Source: JANDLT01 sp041743485
GTDB lineage: Bacteria; Acidobacteriota; Blastocatellia; Pyrinomonadales; Pyrinomonadaceae
Reading direction: 5' to 3'
Length of the DNA: 13,082 nt
NCBI GenBank assembly: GCA_041743485.1
Contig: JBGTMR010000393.1
Location: 1-13,082 of the forward strand
Positions 1 through 6,586 of the stretch are shown in pieces. The translations under genes and the position numbers were made by a program. Positions within the stretch are counted from its first letter, which is position 1, and every line of letters begins with the position of its first letter. The notes beneath the pieces are model-generated. The model ran no database searches. It was given only the letters and a program-made list of their open reading frames with translations, and was not told where the DNA came from.

Positions 1-1487
1 GCTTCTTCATCGCGCCCGCCGTCGTAAAAGTCGCGCGCCTTAGCAAGCAAGTTTTGCGAATCTTGGTCGGTTGACGTGTTGGTGTTTAGCGGGCGCGTCG
101 CGGCGATATAAGAATAACGGTCGAACTCGACATACAGCCGCGCGGGAATACCCGTCACGGTTTGCGACTTCTGCCACTCGGTTTGAAGCTTCGCATATTG
201 TTGTTGAAGATGTTTGCGTGCTTCGTTGTCGGCAGCGGTCGCGGCTTCCGCTTGGTTTGCGCGTTCGAGTGCTTTGGCGAAGATGAAAAGTGCTTCGCCG
301 TCCTGCGGATTGGCGGTGATGACCGGACGTAATTGTTCGGCGGCGTCCGCGTACTTACCCGACATGAAAAGGGCGTTGGCGTAATTGAAATGCACGAGCG
401 GGTCATGCGGCGAAGAATCGGCGGCACGCGATAAGAATGAAATCGCTTGAGTGATGAGGCGGTTTCTTTCCGTCGCCGCATCCGCCTTTTGTTCTCGCGC
501 GGCTTGCACGGAAAGCGCGCCCGCATTGTTGTAAATATTCGTTAGCGGCGTGTCGGAAGCCATCGGCATGAGCGCGCCGAGAGCGCGTTGCAAATCCTTC
601 ATGCGCCAGTAAGCGAGTGCCGAATAGAATGCGGCTTCGGCGTAATTCTGATCGGTCTTTTGCAGCTTCGCGTAGTTTTCGGCGGCGCGTTGATAATCGC
701 CCTGACGAAAGTAGAGTTGACCGAGTTCAAACGCGGCTTGCGCGTAAGTCGCTCCGGCGTTGGCGCGTGCATATTCAATCAAAGCATTTTGAAAATACGC
801 CGAACGGGTTTCGGGGCTGTCCGTCATCACGCCTTTGACATACGACTCGAACGCGCGCGGCGGAACTTTCGTCGCGCGGTCAATAAATTGATTTAGCGAA
901 GAAGTCAATGCTTGGTCGCGTTGATATAAAACCTGATACGCGAGGCGTCCCTGCATTGTCTGCAAGGTCGGCACGGGACCGCCGAAATCATACTGACGCG
1001 CCGCCCACGCTCCATCAATCACCTCGCCCGTCAAACGTCCCTCATCAACGCGAATCACACGCGCCGTGCCGCTCAAACTCGCCCCGATAGGATCGCCTTT
1101 CGGTGGGACGGCGATGTTATAAGTTCCGAGTACGAGCATCGTCGCGTTAAGCTCACGCGCAATTTTGACGGCGGTGGCGCGCGACGGCAGAGTCGTCAGA
1201 GGCAAACGCAAACGCGCGTAGGCGAGTTCGCGTTCATCGTTCGAGACGACGACGATTCCCGGCACGTTGAGTAAATCGGCGAGACCGTCGGCGAAACTCG
1301 CTCCAATCCAGTTGTATTCCGAAGCGGTTGACGAGTTTTCAAACGGCAACACGACTACTACATCCGACGCCGACGACGAACGCGCGCGTTGGGCTTGCAC
1401 ATCGTTAAAGGGAAAGGCGACCAGCGACAGTACGCCGCACTGTATGAAGCATAGTACGAAGGCAAAAAATCTTTTTATGATGAACAT
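1..1487 (-). CDS. Secreted TolB-N-like / TPR-repeat protein (3' end beyond window)
   Basis: An open frame of 495 codons runs off the window edge, so the C-terminus is missing. Residues 1-32 look like a signal peptide: positive start (MFIIKRFF), hydrophobic core, likely cut after DVQA. Residues 43-123 resemble the N-terminal domain of TolB/FlgO-type proteins (VVVLPFENSS, then FADGLADLL, then ATMLVLGTY). From about residue 247 there are tetratricopeptide-like helical pairs (AAFELGQLYFRQGDYQRAAE; HFNYANALFMSGKYADAAEQ), then an Ala/Gln-rich coiled stretch near 410-440. The family is usually an exported scaffold or lipoprotein-like periplasmic protein, and no enzyme motif is visible. The ATG at 1487 is the first in frame and places the signal peptide correctly, but its ribosome-binding site is weak. 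The partner and precise role are unknown. Confidence 0.85.
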   Translation of the reverse strand, partial: MFIIKRFFAFVLCFIQCGVLSLVAFPFNDVQAQRARSSSASDVVVVLPFENSSTASEYNWIGASFADGLADLLNVPGIVVVSNDERELAYARLRLPLTTLPSRATAVKIARELNATMLVLGTYNIAVPPKGDPIGASLSGTARVIRVDEGRLTGEVIDGAWAARQYDFGGPVPTLQTMQGRLAYQVLYQRDQALTSSLNQFIDRATKVPPRAFESYVKGVMTDSPETRSAYFQNALIEYARANAGATYAQAAFELGQLYFRQGDYQRAAENYAKLQKTDQNYAEAAFYSALAYWRMKDLQRALGALMPMASDTPLTNIYNNAGALSVQAAREQKADAATERNRLITQAISFLSRAADSSPHDPLVHFNYANALFMSGKYADAAEQLRPVITANPQDGEALFIFAKALERANQAEAATAADNEARKHLQQQYAKLQTEWQKSQTVTGIPARLYVEFDRYSYIAATRPLNTNTSTDQDSQNLLAKARDFYDGGRDEE

Positions 1488-1705
1488 TGGTTATATCTTT
1501 TCGTGATGATTCGCAAAATTCCATGCGTGATGAGTTCACAAACTTGTATCGGCTAAACGCCGACTTTGCACCACGCATGTCGAAACGGGCAAACGCAAAA
1601 CAGCCCGCTTCGGCTAAAGTTGGGCGCGGTTAAGCGCAAGCCATAAGCGGGCGGTTGTGAAGCGCAAATCCGGGTGAAACAAAATTCGCGCTCTTTACAA
1701 AGAAG

Positions 1706-1778
1706 CGTCCCGTACGGGAATCGAACCCGTGTTACCGCCGTGAAAGGGCGGTGTCCTAGGCCGCTAGACGAACGGGAC
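1706..1778 (-). tRNA. tRNA-Glu (UUC)
   Basis: On the minus strand this folds as a complete 73-nt cloverleaf. The acceptor stem is GTCCCGT/ACGGGAC with discriminator G. The anticodon stem CCGCC/GGCGG encloses loop CTTTCAC, so the anticodon is UUC (Glu). The T arm is ACGGG-TTCGAAT-CCCGT. The 3' CCA is not encoded (the next bases are CTTC), so it must be added by the CCA-adding enzyme. It stands alone between icmB and the TPR gene. Confidence 0.97.
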
Positions 1779-1829
1779 ACACGACGACTCAGGGTGATTG
1801 TGAAACTCTGCACACTGCGACGGGATGTA

Positions 1830-1858
1830 AAACTACCGCACCGCTTTCATTGTGTCAA
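1830..1858 (-). promoter_or_regulatory. Candidate sigma-70 promoter for tRNA-Glu
   Basis: On the minus strand a perfect -35 TTGACA (1858-1853) is followed after 17 bases by TAGTTT (1835-1830) as -10. Initiation near 1823 would leave a leader of about 45 nt before the tRNA. The -35 and spacing are strong, the -10 is weak. Confidence 0.42.
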
Positions 1859-1949
1859 CTGTGACTTGATAAGGAAGCGATAAAGCTAAAAACGGGCTTC
1901 GCAAGCACGGGGTTAGGATGCAGGGCAGCCGCAAAATGGTTTGTCGAAC

Positions 1950-1987
1950 GCGAAGCGCATCAATCACGGCGAAGCACATCAATCACG
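1950..1987. repeat. 19-bp tandem duplication over the icmB stop codon
   Basis: Two adjacent 19-bp copies (1950-1968 and 1969-1987) differ at one base (GCGAAGCGCATC versus GCGAAGCACATC). Read on the minus strand, each copy starts with CGT GAT TGA, the last two codons and stop of icmB, so the gene's end has been duplicated. Confidence 0.9.
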
Positions 1988-2383
1988 CGGCGTGACGTTT
2001 TGCCGGAGAAAAATAACGATGTCTTCCGTCGAAGTTCCCGGCAGGAAAACCGCCGCGACGCCTTTCGCTTTCAGCTTCGGCACGTCTTCATTCGGAATAA
2101 TCCCGCCCACCAACACCAGACAATCATCCATCCCGCGCTCACGCAAAAGGTCAACGATGCGTGGGCAGAGCGTGTTATGCGCCCCGCTCAAAATCGAGAT
2201 ACCGACGGCATCAACATCTTCCTGCACCGCCGCCGCCGCAATCATCTCCGGCGTTTGACGCAAGCCCGTATAGATGACTTCCATCCCTGCATCACGCAAG
2301 GCGCGGGCGATGACTTTAGCTCCCCTGTCATGTCCATCGAGTCCGGGTTTGGCGACGAGTACGCGAATTTTTTTATCGTTCAT
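1979..2383 (-). CDS. icmB: B12-binding small subunit of acyl-CoA mutase (IcmB-like)
   Basis: This 134-aa protein consists only of the cobalamin-binding fold of the methylmalonyl-CoA mutase C-terminal domain. The DxHxxG motif is DGHDRG at 16-21, where His18 would be the lower axial cobalt ligand. The SxL motif is S63-I-L65 and the Gly pair is in VLVGGIIPNED. It should bind coenzyme B12 and pair with the catalytic barrel encoded at 5658-3976. Its length matches the free-standing IcmB of Streptomyces (about 136 aa) rather than a domain fused to the barrel. It is last in a five-gene run, 48 bases after the hydroxylase. The ATG at 2383 has no clear Shine-Dalgarno sequence. Its stop lies in a 19-bp tandem repeat. 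The B12-domain call is very secure; the Icm assignment depends on the large subunit. Confidence 0.92.
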   Translation of the reverse strand: MNDKKIRVLVAKPGLDGHDRGAKVIARALRDAGMEVIYTGLRQTPEMIAAAAVQEDVDAVGISILSGAHNTLCPRIVDLLRERGMDDCLVLVGGIIPNEDVPKLKAKGVAAVFLPGTSTEDIVIFLRQNVTPRD

Positions 2384-2431
2384 ATACTGATATTGACGTT
2401 ATAAAAATCAGACTTCTGAAATCTCATGCTT

Positions 2432-3244
2432 CTAAAACTTCATATTCGGCGAACCGAACAGACATCGCAGCTTATCGGAAAAACGCTTTCGCTGCTTTAA
2501 TGCCTGATACGTTTCCGCCCAAGCGTGCGTGTTTATCCATAGCCAGTTGAAACTCATCAGAGGCTCAATCGTGCCGTAGCGCGGGACGTGTGTTTCGCCC
2601 GTGAACGTGCCGAAAAGTCTGTCCCAGATTATCAATACGCCTCCGTAGTTCTTATCGAGATAATCGTCATCCGCGCCGTGATGCACGCGATGATGCGAGG
2701 GCGTGTTCAAGACGTGTTCAAGCGCGCCGAGACGTTTGACTTTATTCGTGTGGATGAAAAATTGATAAATCAAATTAAGCGCGTGAACCGTGACCATCAT
2801 CACGGGCGGAAAGCCGAGAAGCGCGAGCGGAGCGTAGAAAATCCAATGCGCGACTCCGCTAAACCAACTTTGACGGACGGCGACACTCAGGTTGTAGTGA
2901 TTGCTCGAATGATGTACGACGTGAAAGTTCCAGAAGAAGCGTATCTCGTGGCTGAAACGGTGAAACCAGTAGTAACAAAAATCATCAAGCAGAAACAGCA
3001 CGACCCACGACCACCACACATCTACCGGAGCGCGAAGCGGCGTTAAGCTATAAACGGCGGTGTAAATCAAGCCGTGAACGATTCCGAACAACGCGCCCCA
3101 CGCGACGCTTCCGAACCCGACGGCGATGTTCGTCAAAGCGTCTTTGCGGTTGTAGTCGCGTGCTTCCTCACGCCTGTCGAGCCACGCTTCAAGACCAATC
3201 AAAAGCGCGAAGGCGGGTATGGCATACACGGTTGGATTTATCAC
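2432..3244 (-). CDS. Membrane di-iron fatty-acid hydroxylase / sterol desaturase family protein
   Basis: This 270-aa integral membrane protein carries the His clusters that bind two irons in this superfamily: HRFSH (95-99), HVVHH (108-112), a His at 165 and HHRVHH (184-189). Hydrophobic segments lie near 4-20, 40-70, 76-94 and 130-160. The family inserts oxygen or a double bond into lipid chains or sterols in the membrane; the substrate cannot be read from sequence. I prefer the GTG start at 3244, which has AAAGGG 5 bases upstream and gives the usual family N-terminus (INPTVYAIPAFALLIGLE). A TTG at 3295 would add 17 polar residues with a poor ribosome-binding site. It lies between the VapC toxin and the B12 subunit gene, suggesting co-transcription with both mutase subunits. 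Confidence 0.9.
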   Translation of the reverse strand: MINPTVYAIPAFALLIGLEAWLDRREEARDYNRKDALTNIAVGFGSVAWGALFGIVHGLIYTAVYSLTPLRAPVDVWWSWVVLFLLDDFCYYWFHRFSHEIRFFWNFHVVHHSSNHYNLSVAVRQSWFSGVAHWIFYAPLALLGFPPVMMVTVHALNLIYQFFIHTNKVKRLGALEHVLNTPSHHRVHHGADDDYLDKNYGGVLIIWDRLFGTFTGETHVPRYGTIEPLMSFNWLWINTHAWAETYQALKQRKRFSDKLRCLFGSPNMKF

Positions 3245-3303
3245 GGCGACCCTTTCTGTAAAAGTTTTGTTTGTTTGAGTTTTCTCGCTAACCAATCTAC
3301 TTC

Positions 3304-3726
3304 TTAATCAATCCAATTTTCAGCCCGCAAGTTTGGGACTCGATTGAAGTCGGACAGATTGCGTGTCAACAAAGTCGCATCGTTGCTCAACGCGATTGAT
3401 GCGATTTTCAAATCCATTGTGCCGATGCGGATGCGCGCTTGTTTGAGTCGGCGGAAAACATCGGCAGCTTGCTCATCGAAATCCACGACGGGTATGCGGC
3501 AATAAGTTTCAAGATGTTTCTTCAAACGACGATAAACTTCGACTTGCATGTCGGGCGTGCGCGCTTTAGCCATCGTGCTTAACCAACCGCGTGTCTGTTC
3601 TTCGTAACTGATGATTGTCGTTGCGATAGATTCAGGTGTTGCCGCGCGAAGTCGCACCCTGAGTTGCTGCCCGGCACTCCCGTCGCGTTCAATCGCTGTC
3701 ATATGGTCGGTGTCGAGTAACAACAT
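3304..3726 (-). CDS. vapC: VapC-type PIN-domain ribonuclease toxin
   Basis: This 140-aa single PIN domain is a Mg-dependent ribonuclease fold. The acidic residues are in place: D5 (LLLDTDH), E42/E43 (SYEEQ), D105 (IGTMDLKIASIAL) and D126 (LTRNLSDF). The ending NLRAENWID is typical of PIN toxins common in cyanobacteria (LLDTDH start, ATMDLRIA, LTRN-DF, ...DW end). Toxins of this class cleave RNA, often tRNA, and are held inactive by the partner antitoxin. The start ATG overlaps the antitoxin stop by one base (TAATG), a classic translational-coupling arrangement. All catalytic acids are present, so it looks functional. The target RNA cannot be inferred. Confidence 0.92.
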   Translation of the reverse strand: MLLLDTDHMTAIERDGSAGQQLRVRLRAATPESIATTIISYEEQTRGWLSTMAKARTPDMQVEVYRRLKKHLETYCRIPVVDFDEQAADVFRRLKQARIRIGTMDLKIASIALSNDATLLTRNLSDFNRVPNLRAENWID

Positions 3727-3941
3727 TATTGCTCGTCGGCATTTTGCGATGCGCGGTATTCTTGACCCAAGCGCACCGCTTCTTCAAAGAGTTCATCTTC
3801 AGCAAAAACGCCTGCGATTGATTCCCACCATCTATCGTATGGTGATGGCGGTGAGAACATTTTTTCTTTCAACTTCAACCGCGCAACATCATCTTCAAGT
3901 GCATTGACTCGTTCTTCGATTTCTGTTGTGGTTATTGCCAT
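3726..3941 (-). CDS. Putative antitoxin of the VapC pair (coiled coil plus WWExIAG family)
   Basis: A small acidic protein of 71 aa. Residues 5-28 form a heptad-like helix (TEIEERVNALEDDVARLKLK). This is followed by a Pro-rich hinge and PYDRWWESIAGVF, then a second helix ending in EEAVRLGQEYRAS. The pattern W-W-E-x-I-x-G-x-F ... E-A-x-x-L-G-x-x-Y-R matches, from memory, small proteins next to PIN toxins in cyanobacteria and other phyla. No ribbon-helix-helix, AbrB or Phd DNA-binding motif is evident. The start at 3941 is chosen because GAGG (3954-3951) lies 9 bases upstream; a TTG at 3965 would add 8 residues. It begins 34 bases after icmA ends and overlaps vapC by one base. Its antitoxin role is inferred from position and family resemblance. 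Confidence 0.82.
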   Translation of the reverse strand: MAITTTEIEERVNALEDDVARLKLKEKMFSPPSPYDRWWESIAGVFAEDELFEEAVRLGQEYRASQNADEQ

Positions 3942-3975
3942 TGTTCCGTACCTCATCAAATCCAATCATCATAAA

Positions 3976-5658
3976 TTAAAAAGCAGGCTCTTCGTAAATG
4001 CCATACACGTCGCGCAACGCCGAGCAGATTTCGCCTAGCGTCGCGTATTCGCGGACGGCTTCAATCGTCGCGGGCATGGTGTTGTCGGCGGCTTCGGCGG
4101 CACGTTTAAGTTTCTCAAGGGCGTTGGATACCGCGCCTTCGTCGCGCTTGCCTTTGACACGTTCCAAGCGTTCGATTTGTTGGTCACGAACTGATTCATC
4201 AATGACGAGGATGTTTTGCGGTTCATCATCAATCATCTGATATTTGTTAACGCCGACGATGACTTGCTCTTTGCGCTCGACGGCTTTTTGATATTGATAC
4301 GCCGACTCCTGAATCTCGCGTTGCGGGAAACCTTTTTCGGCGGCTTCGACCATTCCGCCCATGTCGTCAATCTTGCGGAAGTAATCGTAAGTTCCTTCTT
4401 CCATCTTGCGCGTTAAGGATTCGACGAAGTATGAACCGCCGAGCGGGTCAACCGTATTGATGACTCCGGTTTCTTCGGCGATGATTTGTTGTGTGCGAAG
4501 CGCGAGCAGGGCAGAGGCATCGGTTGGAAGCGCGAGTGCTTCATCGAAAGCGTCCGTGTGAAGGCTGTTCGTGCCGCCGAGAACTCCGGCTAAGGCTTGA
4601 ATGGCGACGCGGACGATGTTGTTGAGCGGTTGTTGAACAGTGAGTGAAACACCGGCGGTCTGCGTGTGGAAGCGTAATTGAAGCGTGCGCGCGTCTTTCG
4701 CATTGAAGCGTTCGCGCATGACTTGCGCCCATATCTTACGCGCTGCGCGGTACTTCGCAATCTCCTCGAAAAAGTCGTTGTGCGCGTTAAAGAAGAACGA
4801 GATGCGCGGCACAAACTCATCCACGTTTAAGCCCGCATCCACACCCCACTGAACATACTCTATGCCGTCACGAAGCGTGAACGCGAGTTCTTGCAAGGCG
4901 GTCGCACCGGCTTCGCGTATGTGATAACCGGAAACGGAAATCGGGTTATATCTCGGAACATGATGCGTGCAGAACTCGAACGTATCAATTACCAATTTCA
5001 TCGCCGGACGAATCGGATAAATCCACTCTTTCTGGGCGATATATTCTTTCAGAATATCGTTCTGAAGCGTGCCGGAAATCCGCTTCCAATCCGCGCCCTG
5101 CTTTTCCGCGACGACCAAATACATCGCCAACAACACGGACGCCGGAGCGTTAATGGTTTGCGAAACCGTGACCTGTTCGAGCGGAATTTCGTCGAATAAA
5201 ACTTCCATGTCCGCGAGTGATGACACCGCGACGCCGCACTTTCCTACTTCGCCTTCGGACAACATCGAATCGGCGTCATAGCCCATCAACGTCGGCAAAT
5301 CGTAGGCTACTGACAAGCCTGTTTGCCCCTGCGACATGAGGTACTTAAAGCGGGCGTTTGTTTCTTCGGGCGTGCCGAAACCCGCGAACTGTCGCATCGT
5401 CCACAACTTGCCGCGATAGCCCGTAGGGTGTATGCCGCGCGTGTAAGGGAACTCGCCGGGGTACGCGATGTCATCTTTGAAATTTATATCGTCGGTGTCG
5501 GCGGGCGTGTACAGCCGTTCGACCGAATCAAGCGAAACGGTTTGAAATTCCTTCTTCGATTCGGGGCGTTTACGAAGAATGGGTTCGAGCGTTTCCTGCT
5601 CCCATCGTTCGTCTTCTTGGCGGTTTGCGGTTGATGCGATTTCGTTTTCTTTAAGCAT
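3976..5658 (-). CDS. icmA: Coenzyme B12-dependent acyl-CoA mutase large subunit, isobutyryl-CoA mutase type
   Basis: This 560-aa protein has the TIM-barrel catalytic chain of the methylmalonyl-CoA mutase family without the B12 domain. Family landmarks are YPGEFPYTRG (66-75), GLSVAYDLPT (114-123), GTLQNDILKEYIAQ (196-209), SVSGYHIREAGA with catalytic-type His246, RFHTQTAG and GGTNSLHT. The two positions that select substrate are Phe91 (WTMRQF) and Gln209. By my alignment from memory, methylmalonyl-CoA mutase has Tyr89 and Arg207 there, and isobutyryl-CoA mutase has Phe80 and Gln198. Length, the small separate partner and the LGEICSALRDVYGIYEEP ending also match IcmA. The expected reaction is interconversion of isobutyryl-CoA and n-butyryl-CoA, linking valine/branched and straight-chain acyl pools. 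The ATG at 5658 has only AAGGGG about 13 bases upstream. No MeaB-type GTPase chaperone is in the window. Family certain; specificity inferred. Confidence 0.93.
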   Translation of the reverse strand: MLKENEIASTANRQEDERWEQETLEPILRKRPESKKEFQTVSLDSVERLYTPADTDDINFKDDIAYPGEFPYTRGIHPTGYRGKLWTMRQFAGFGTPEETNARFKYLMSQGQTGLSVAYDLPTLMGYDADSMLSEGEVGKCGVAVSSLADMEVLFDEIPLEQVTVSQTINAPASVLLAMYLVVAEKQGADWKRISGTLQNDILKEYIAQKEWIYPIRPAMKLVIDTFEFCTHHVPRYNPISVSGYHIREAGATALQELAFTLRDGIEYVQWGVDAGLNVDEFVPRISFFFNAHNDFFEEIAKYRAARKIWAQVMRERFNAKDARTLQLRFHTQTAGVSLTVQQPLNNIVRVAIQALAGVLGGTNSLHTDAFDEALALPTDASALLALRTQQIIAEETGVINTVDPLGGSYFVESLTRKMEEGTYDYFRKIDDMGGMVEAAEKGFPQREIQESAYQYQKAVERKEQVIVGVNKYQMIDDEPQNILVIDESVRDQQIERLERVKGKRDEGAVSNALEKLKRAAEAADNTMPATIEAVREYATLGEICSALRDVYGIYEEPAF

Positions 5659-5748
5659 GATTCGTCTGTGACCCCTTGCGTTTTAGAGTGTGAGCGGCAG
5701 GAGTTGCCCTTCAAACTACGGAAGTTGTTTGGATGCAGGAGAACGCCG

Positions 5749-5778
5749 ATAGTAGTTGACCGTCGCGCGGGGTGTCAA
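5749..5778 (-). promoter_or_regulatory. Candidate sigma-70 promoter for the icmA operon
   Basis: Minus strand: -35 TTGACA (5778-5773), an 18-base spacer, and -10 TACTAT (5754-5749). Initiation near 5742 gives a leader of about 84 nt. That is too short for a cobalamin riboswitch, and no B12-box-like sequence was seen. The motif lies about 90 bases downstream of the large inverted repeat. Confidence 0.5.
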
Positions 5779-5868
5779 CGCGGTTTTAGAGCGGCGAAAG
5801 CGGAGTTGATTGGCGCATCTAATACGACTCGCAAGGCAATACGAGGGTTCGACATTCGGAGAGATAGG

Positions 5869-5969
5869 TATAACGGAGGTAAGCAGAGGCATAACGGAGG
5901 TCAACGGAGAAAACCTTAATTTGTCTTCCTCCGCTTACCTCCGTTATGCCTCCGTTCACCTCCGTTTTA
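5869..5969. repeat. 101-bp imperfect inverted repeat built from four AACGGAGGT units
   Basis: The arms 5869-5913 and 5925-5969 are 45 bases each with an 11-base loop (5914-5924). By hand, 37 positions pair by Watson-Crick plus one G-U on the plus strand. On the minus strand five more mismatches become G-U, leaving three unpaired. Each arm holds two direct copies of a 21-bp unit containing AACGGAGGT (starting at 5870 and 5891; mirrored at 5968 and 5947). It lies between the ftsB-like terminator and the icmA promoter. No convincing U-tract follows it in either direction. Confidence 0.95.
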
Positions 5970-6035
5970 CTTTTGTCCCTATAGATTTGTACCTCAACTC
6001 ATTTTGCATTCAGGTAATCCTAAAACGCGGACGAT

Positions 6036-6082
6036 TAAAACAACATGCCCGCCGTTCGTGATGAGCGATGACGGCGGGCATG
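6036..6082 (-). terminator. Rho-independent terminator of the pgm-ftsB transcript
   Basis: A perfect 12-bp GC-rich stem, CATGCCCGCCGT (6044-6055) with ACGGCGGGCATG (6071-6082) and a 15-base loop, is followed on the minus strand by TTGTTTTA. It lies about 105 bases after the ftsB-like stop, leaving an unusually long 3' untranslated region. Confidence 0.75.
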
Positions 6083-6186
6083 GTGCGTTGTACGGATTCA
6101 GTTGTGGAGCGAATCGCAAACCTGTTTGCACGTTGCGCGTCAGGTATAGAGAGAAGATTTCGACGCGGTTAAGAAGTCGAAGTTTA

Positions 6187-6540
6187 TCAACGAACGGGTA
6201 TGACGATTTCATTCGCCCGCACCATTCCAAGCTGTGTGCGCGCCGCCGCTTCGATAGCGCGCGGGTTGGTGCGTAAGTCCGCGACTTGTTGTTTGAGCGT
6301 CAGGTTCGCGTTACGCAGGGCTTCGACTTGCCCGCTCATTTGCTCGTGCTGTCCCGATGCGGTTTCGAGTTTGAGGCGCGTGCGGTTCGTCACCGTAAAG
6401 CACATCACGAAAAGCGCGACGACGATGAAACTCGTCAGAATGTATGACGGGCGAACGATAGCCGCCGTTCGCGCATCATCTCGCGTGCGCGGAAGTGCGA
6501 TTGCTTCATCGCGCGTGTTTGACATTGACGGCAGCGTCAT
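6187..6540 (-). CDS. FtsB/DivIC-like septum formation initiator (small divisome membrane protein)
   Basis: A 117-aa bitopic membrane protein. It has a cytoplasmic N-terminus of about 30 residues, one membrane segment (SYILTSFIVVALFVMCFTV, 32-50), a periplasmic coiled coil (about 53-92) and a conserved tail (NPRAIEAAARTQLGMVRANE). The tail matches the FtsB/DivIC family signature N-P-x-x-I-E-x-x-A-R-x-x-L-G-M-V, ending near an E-x-V-x-P element. These proteins sit with FtsL and FtsQ in the septum and help activate FtsW/FtsI. The ATG at 6540 is the first after the pgm stop (46 bases); no strong Shine-Dalgarno sequence is seen, and the Met at 6525 is an alternative. An upstream extension to 6771 would overlap pgm and is out of character. 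FtsL rather than FtsB cannot be fully excluded. Confidence 0.85.
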   Translation of the reverse strand: MTLPSMSNTRDEAIALPRTRDDARTAAIVRPSYILTSFIVVALFVMCFTVTNRTRLKLETASGQHEQMSGQVEALRNANLTLKQQVADLRTNPRAIEAAARTQLGMVRANEIVIPVR

Positions 6541-6586
6541 CGTGCGTGTTTTAGAAGCACCGATTCGTTGCGTGGCGAGACGTGAA

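Noticed and set aside
1601..1652. GCCCGCTT/AAGCGGGC inverted pair between the tRNA and the TPR gene
   Set aside because: An 8-bp stem with a loop of more than 30 bases and no U-tract; could be chance in GC-rich DNA.
1689..1707. Small hairpin just after tRNA-Glu as its terminator
   Set aside because: The stem is short with mismatches and overlaps the tRNA 3' end; the following TTTTGTTT is suggestive but not enough to call.
2000..2404. Plus-strand 134-codon ORF opposite icmB
   Set aside because: It is the antisense shadow of a well-supported B12-binding protein, Arg/His-rich, with no recognisable domain.
3976..5658. Annotation as methylmalonyl-CoA mutase large subunit (mutB/mcmA)
   Set aside because: The two substrate-determining positions are Phe and Gln, not Tyr and Arg, and the chain lengths fit IcmA/IcmB. 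The family label is right but the specificity label is not supported.
5659..5760. Cobalamin riboswitch upstream of icmA
   Set aside because: The predicted leader is only about 84 nt and contains no B12-box-like sequence or multi-helix layout.
5869..5969. Strong terminator for either flanking gene
   Set aside because: The stem is long enough, but no U-tract follows on either strand. The pgm-ftsB transcript already has a terminator near 6040, and the icmA operon runs away from it.
6004..6276. Plus-strand 90-codon ORF
   Set aside because: It runs through the terminator hairpin and antisense to the ftsB-like 3' end, lacks a ribosome-binding site, and its composition is that of a shadow frame.
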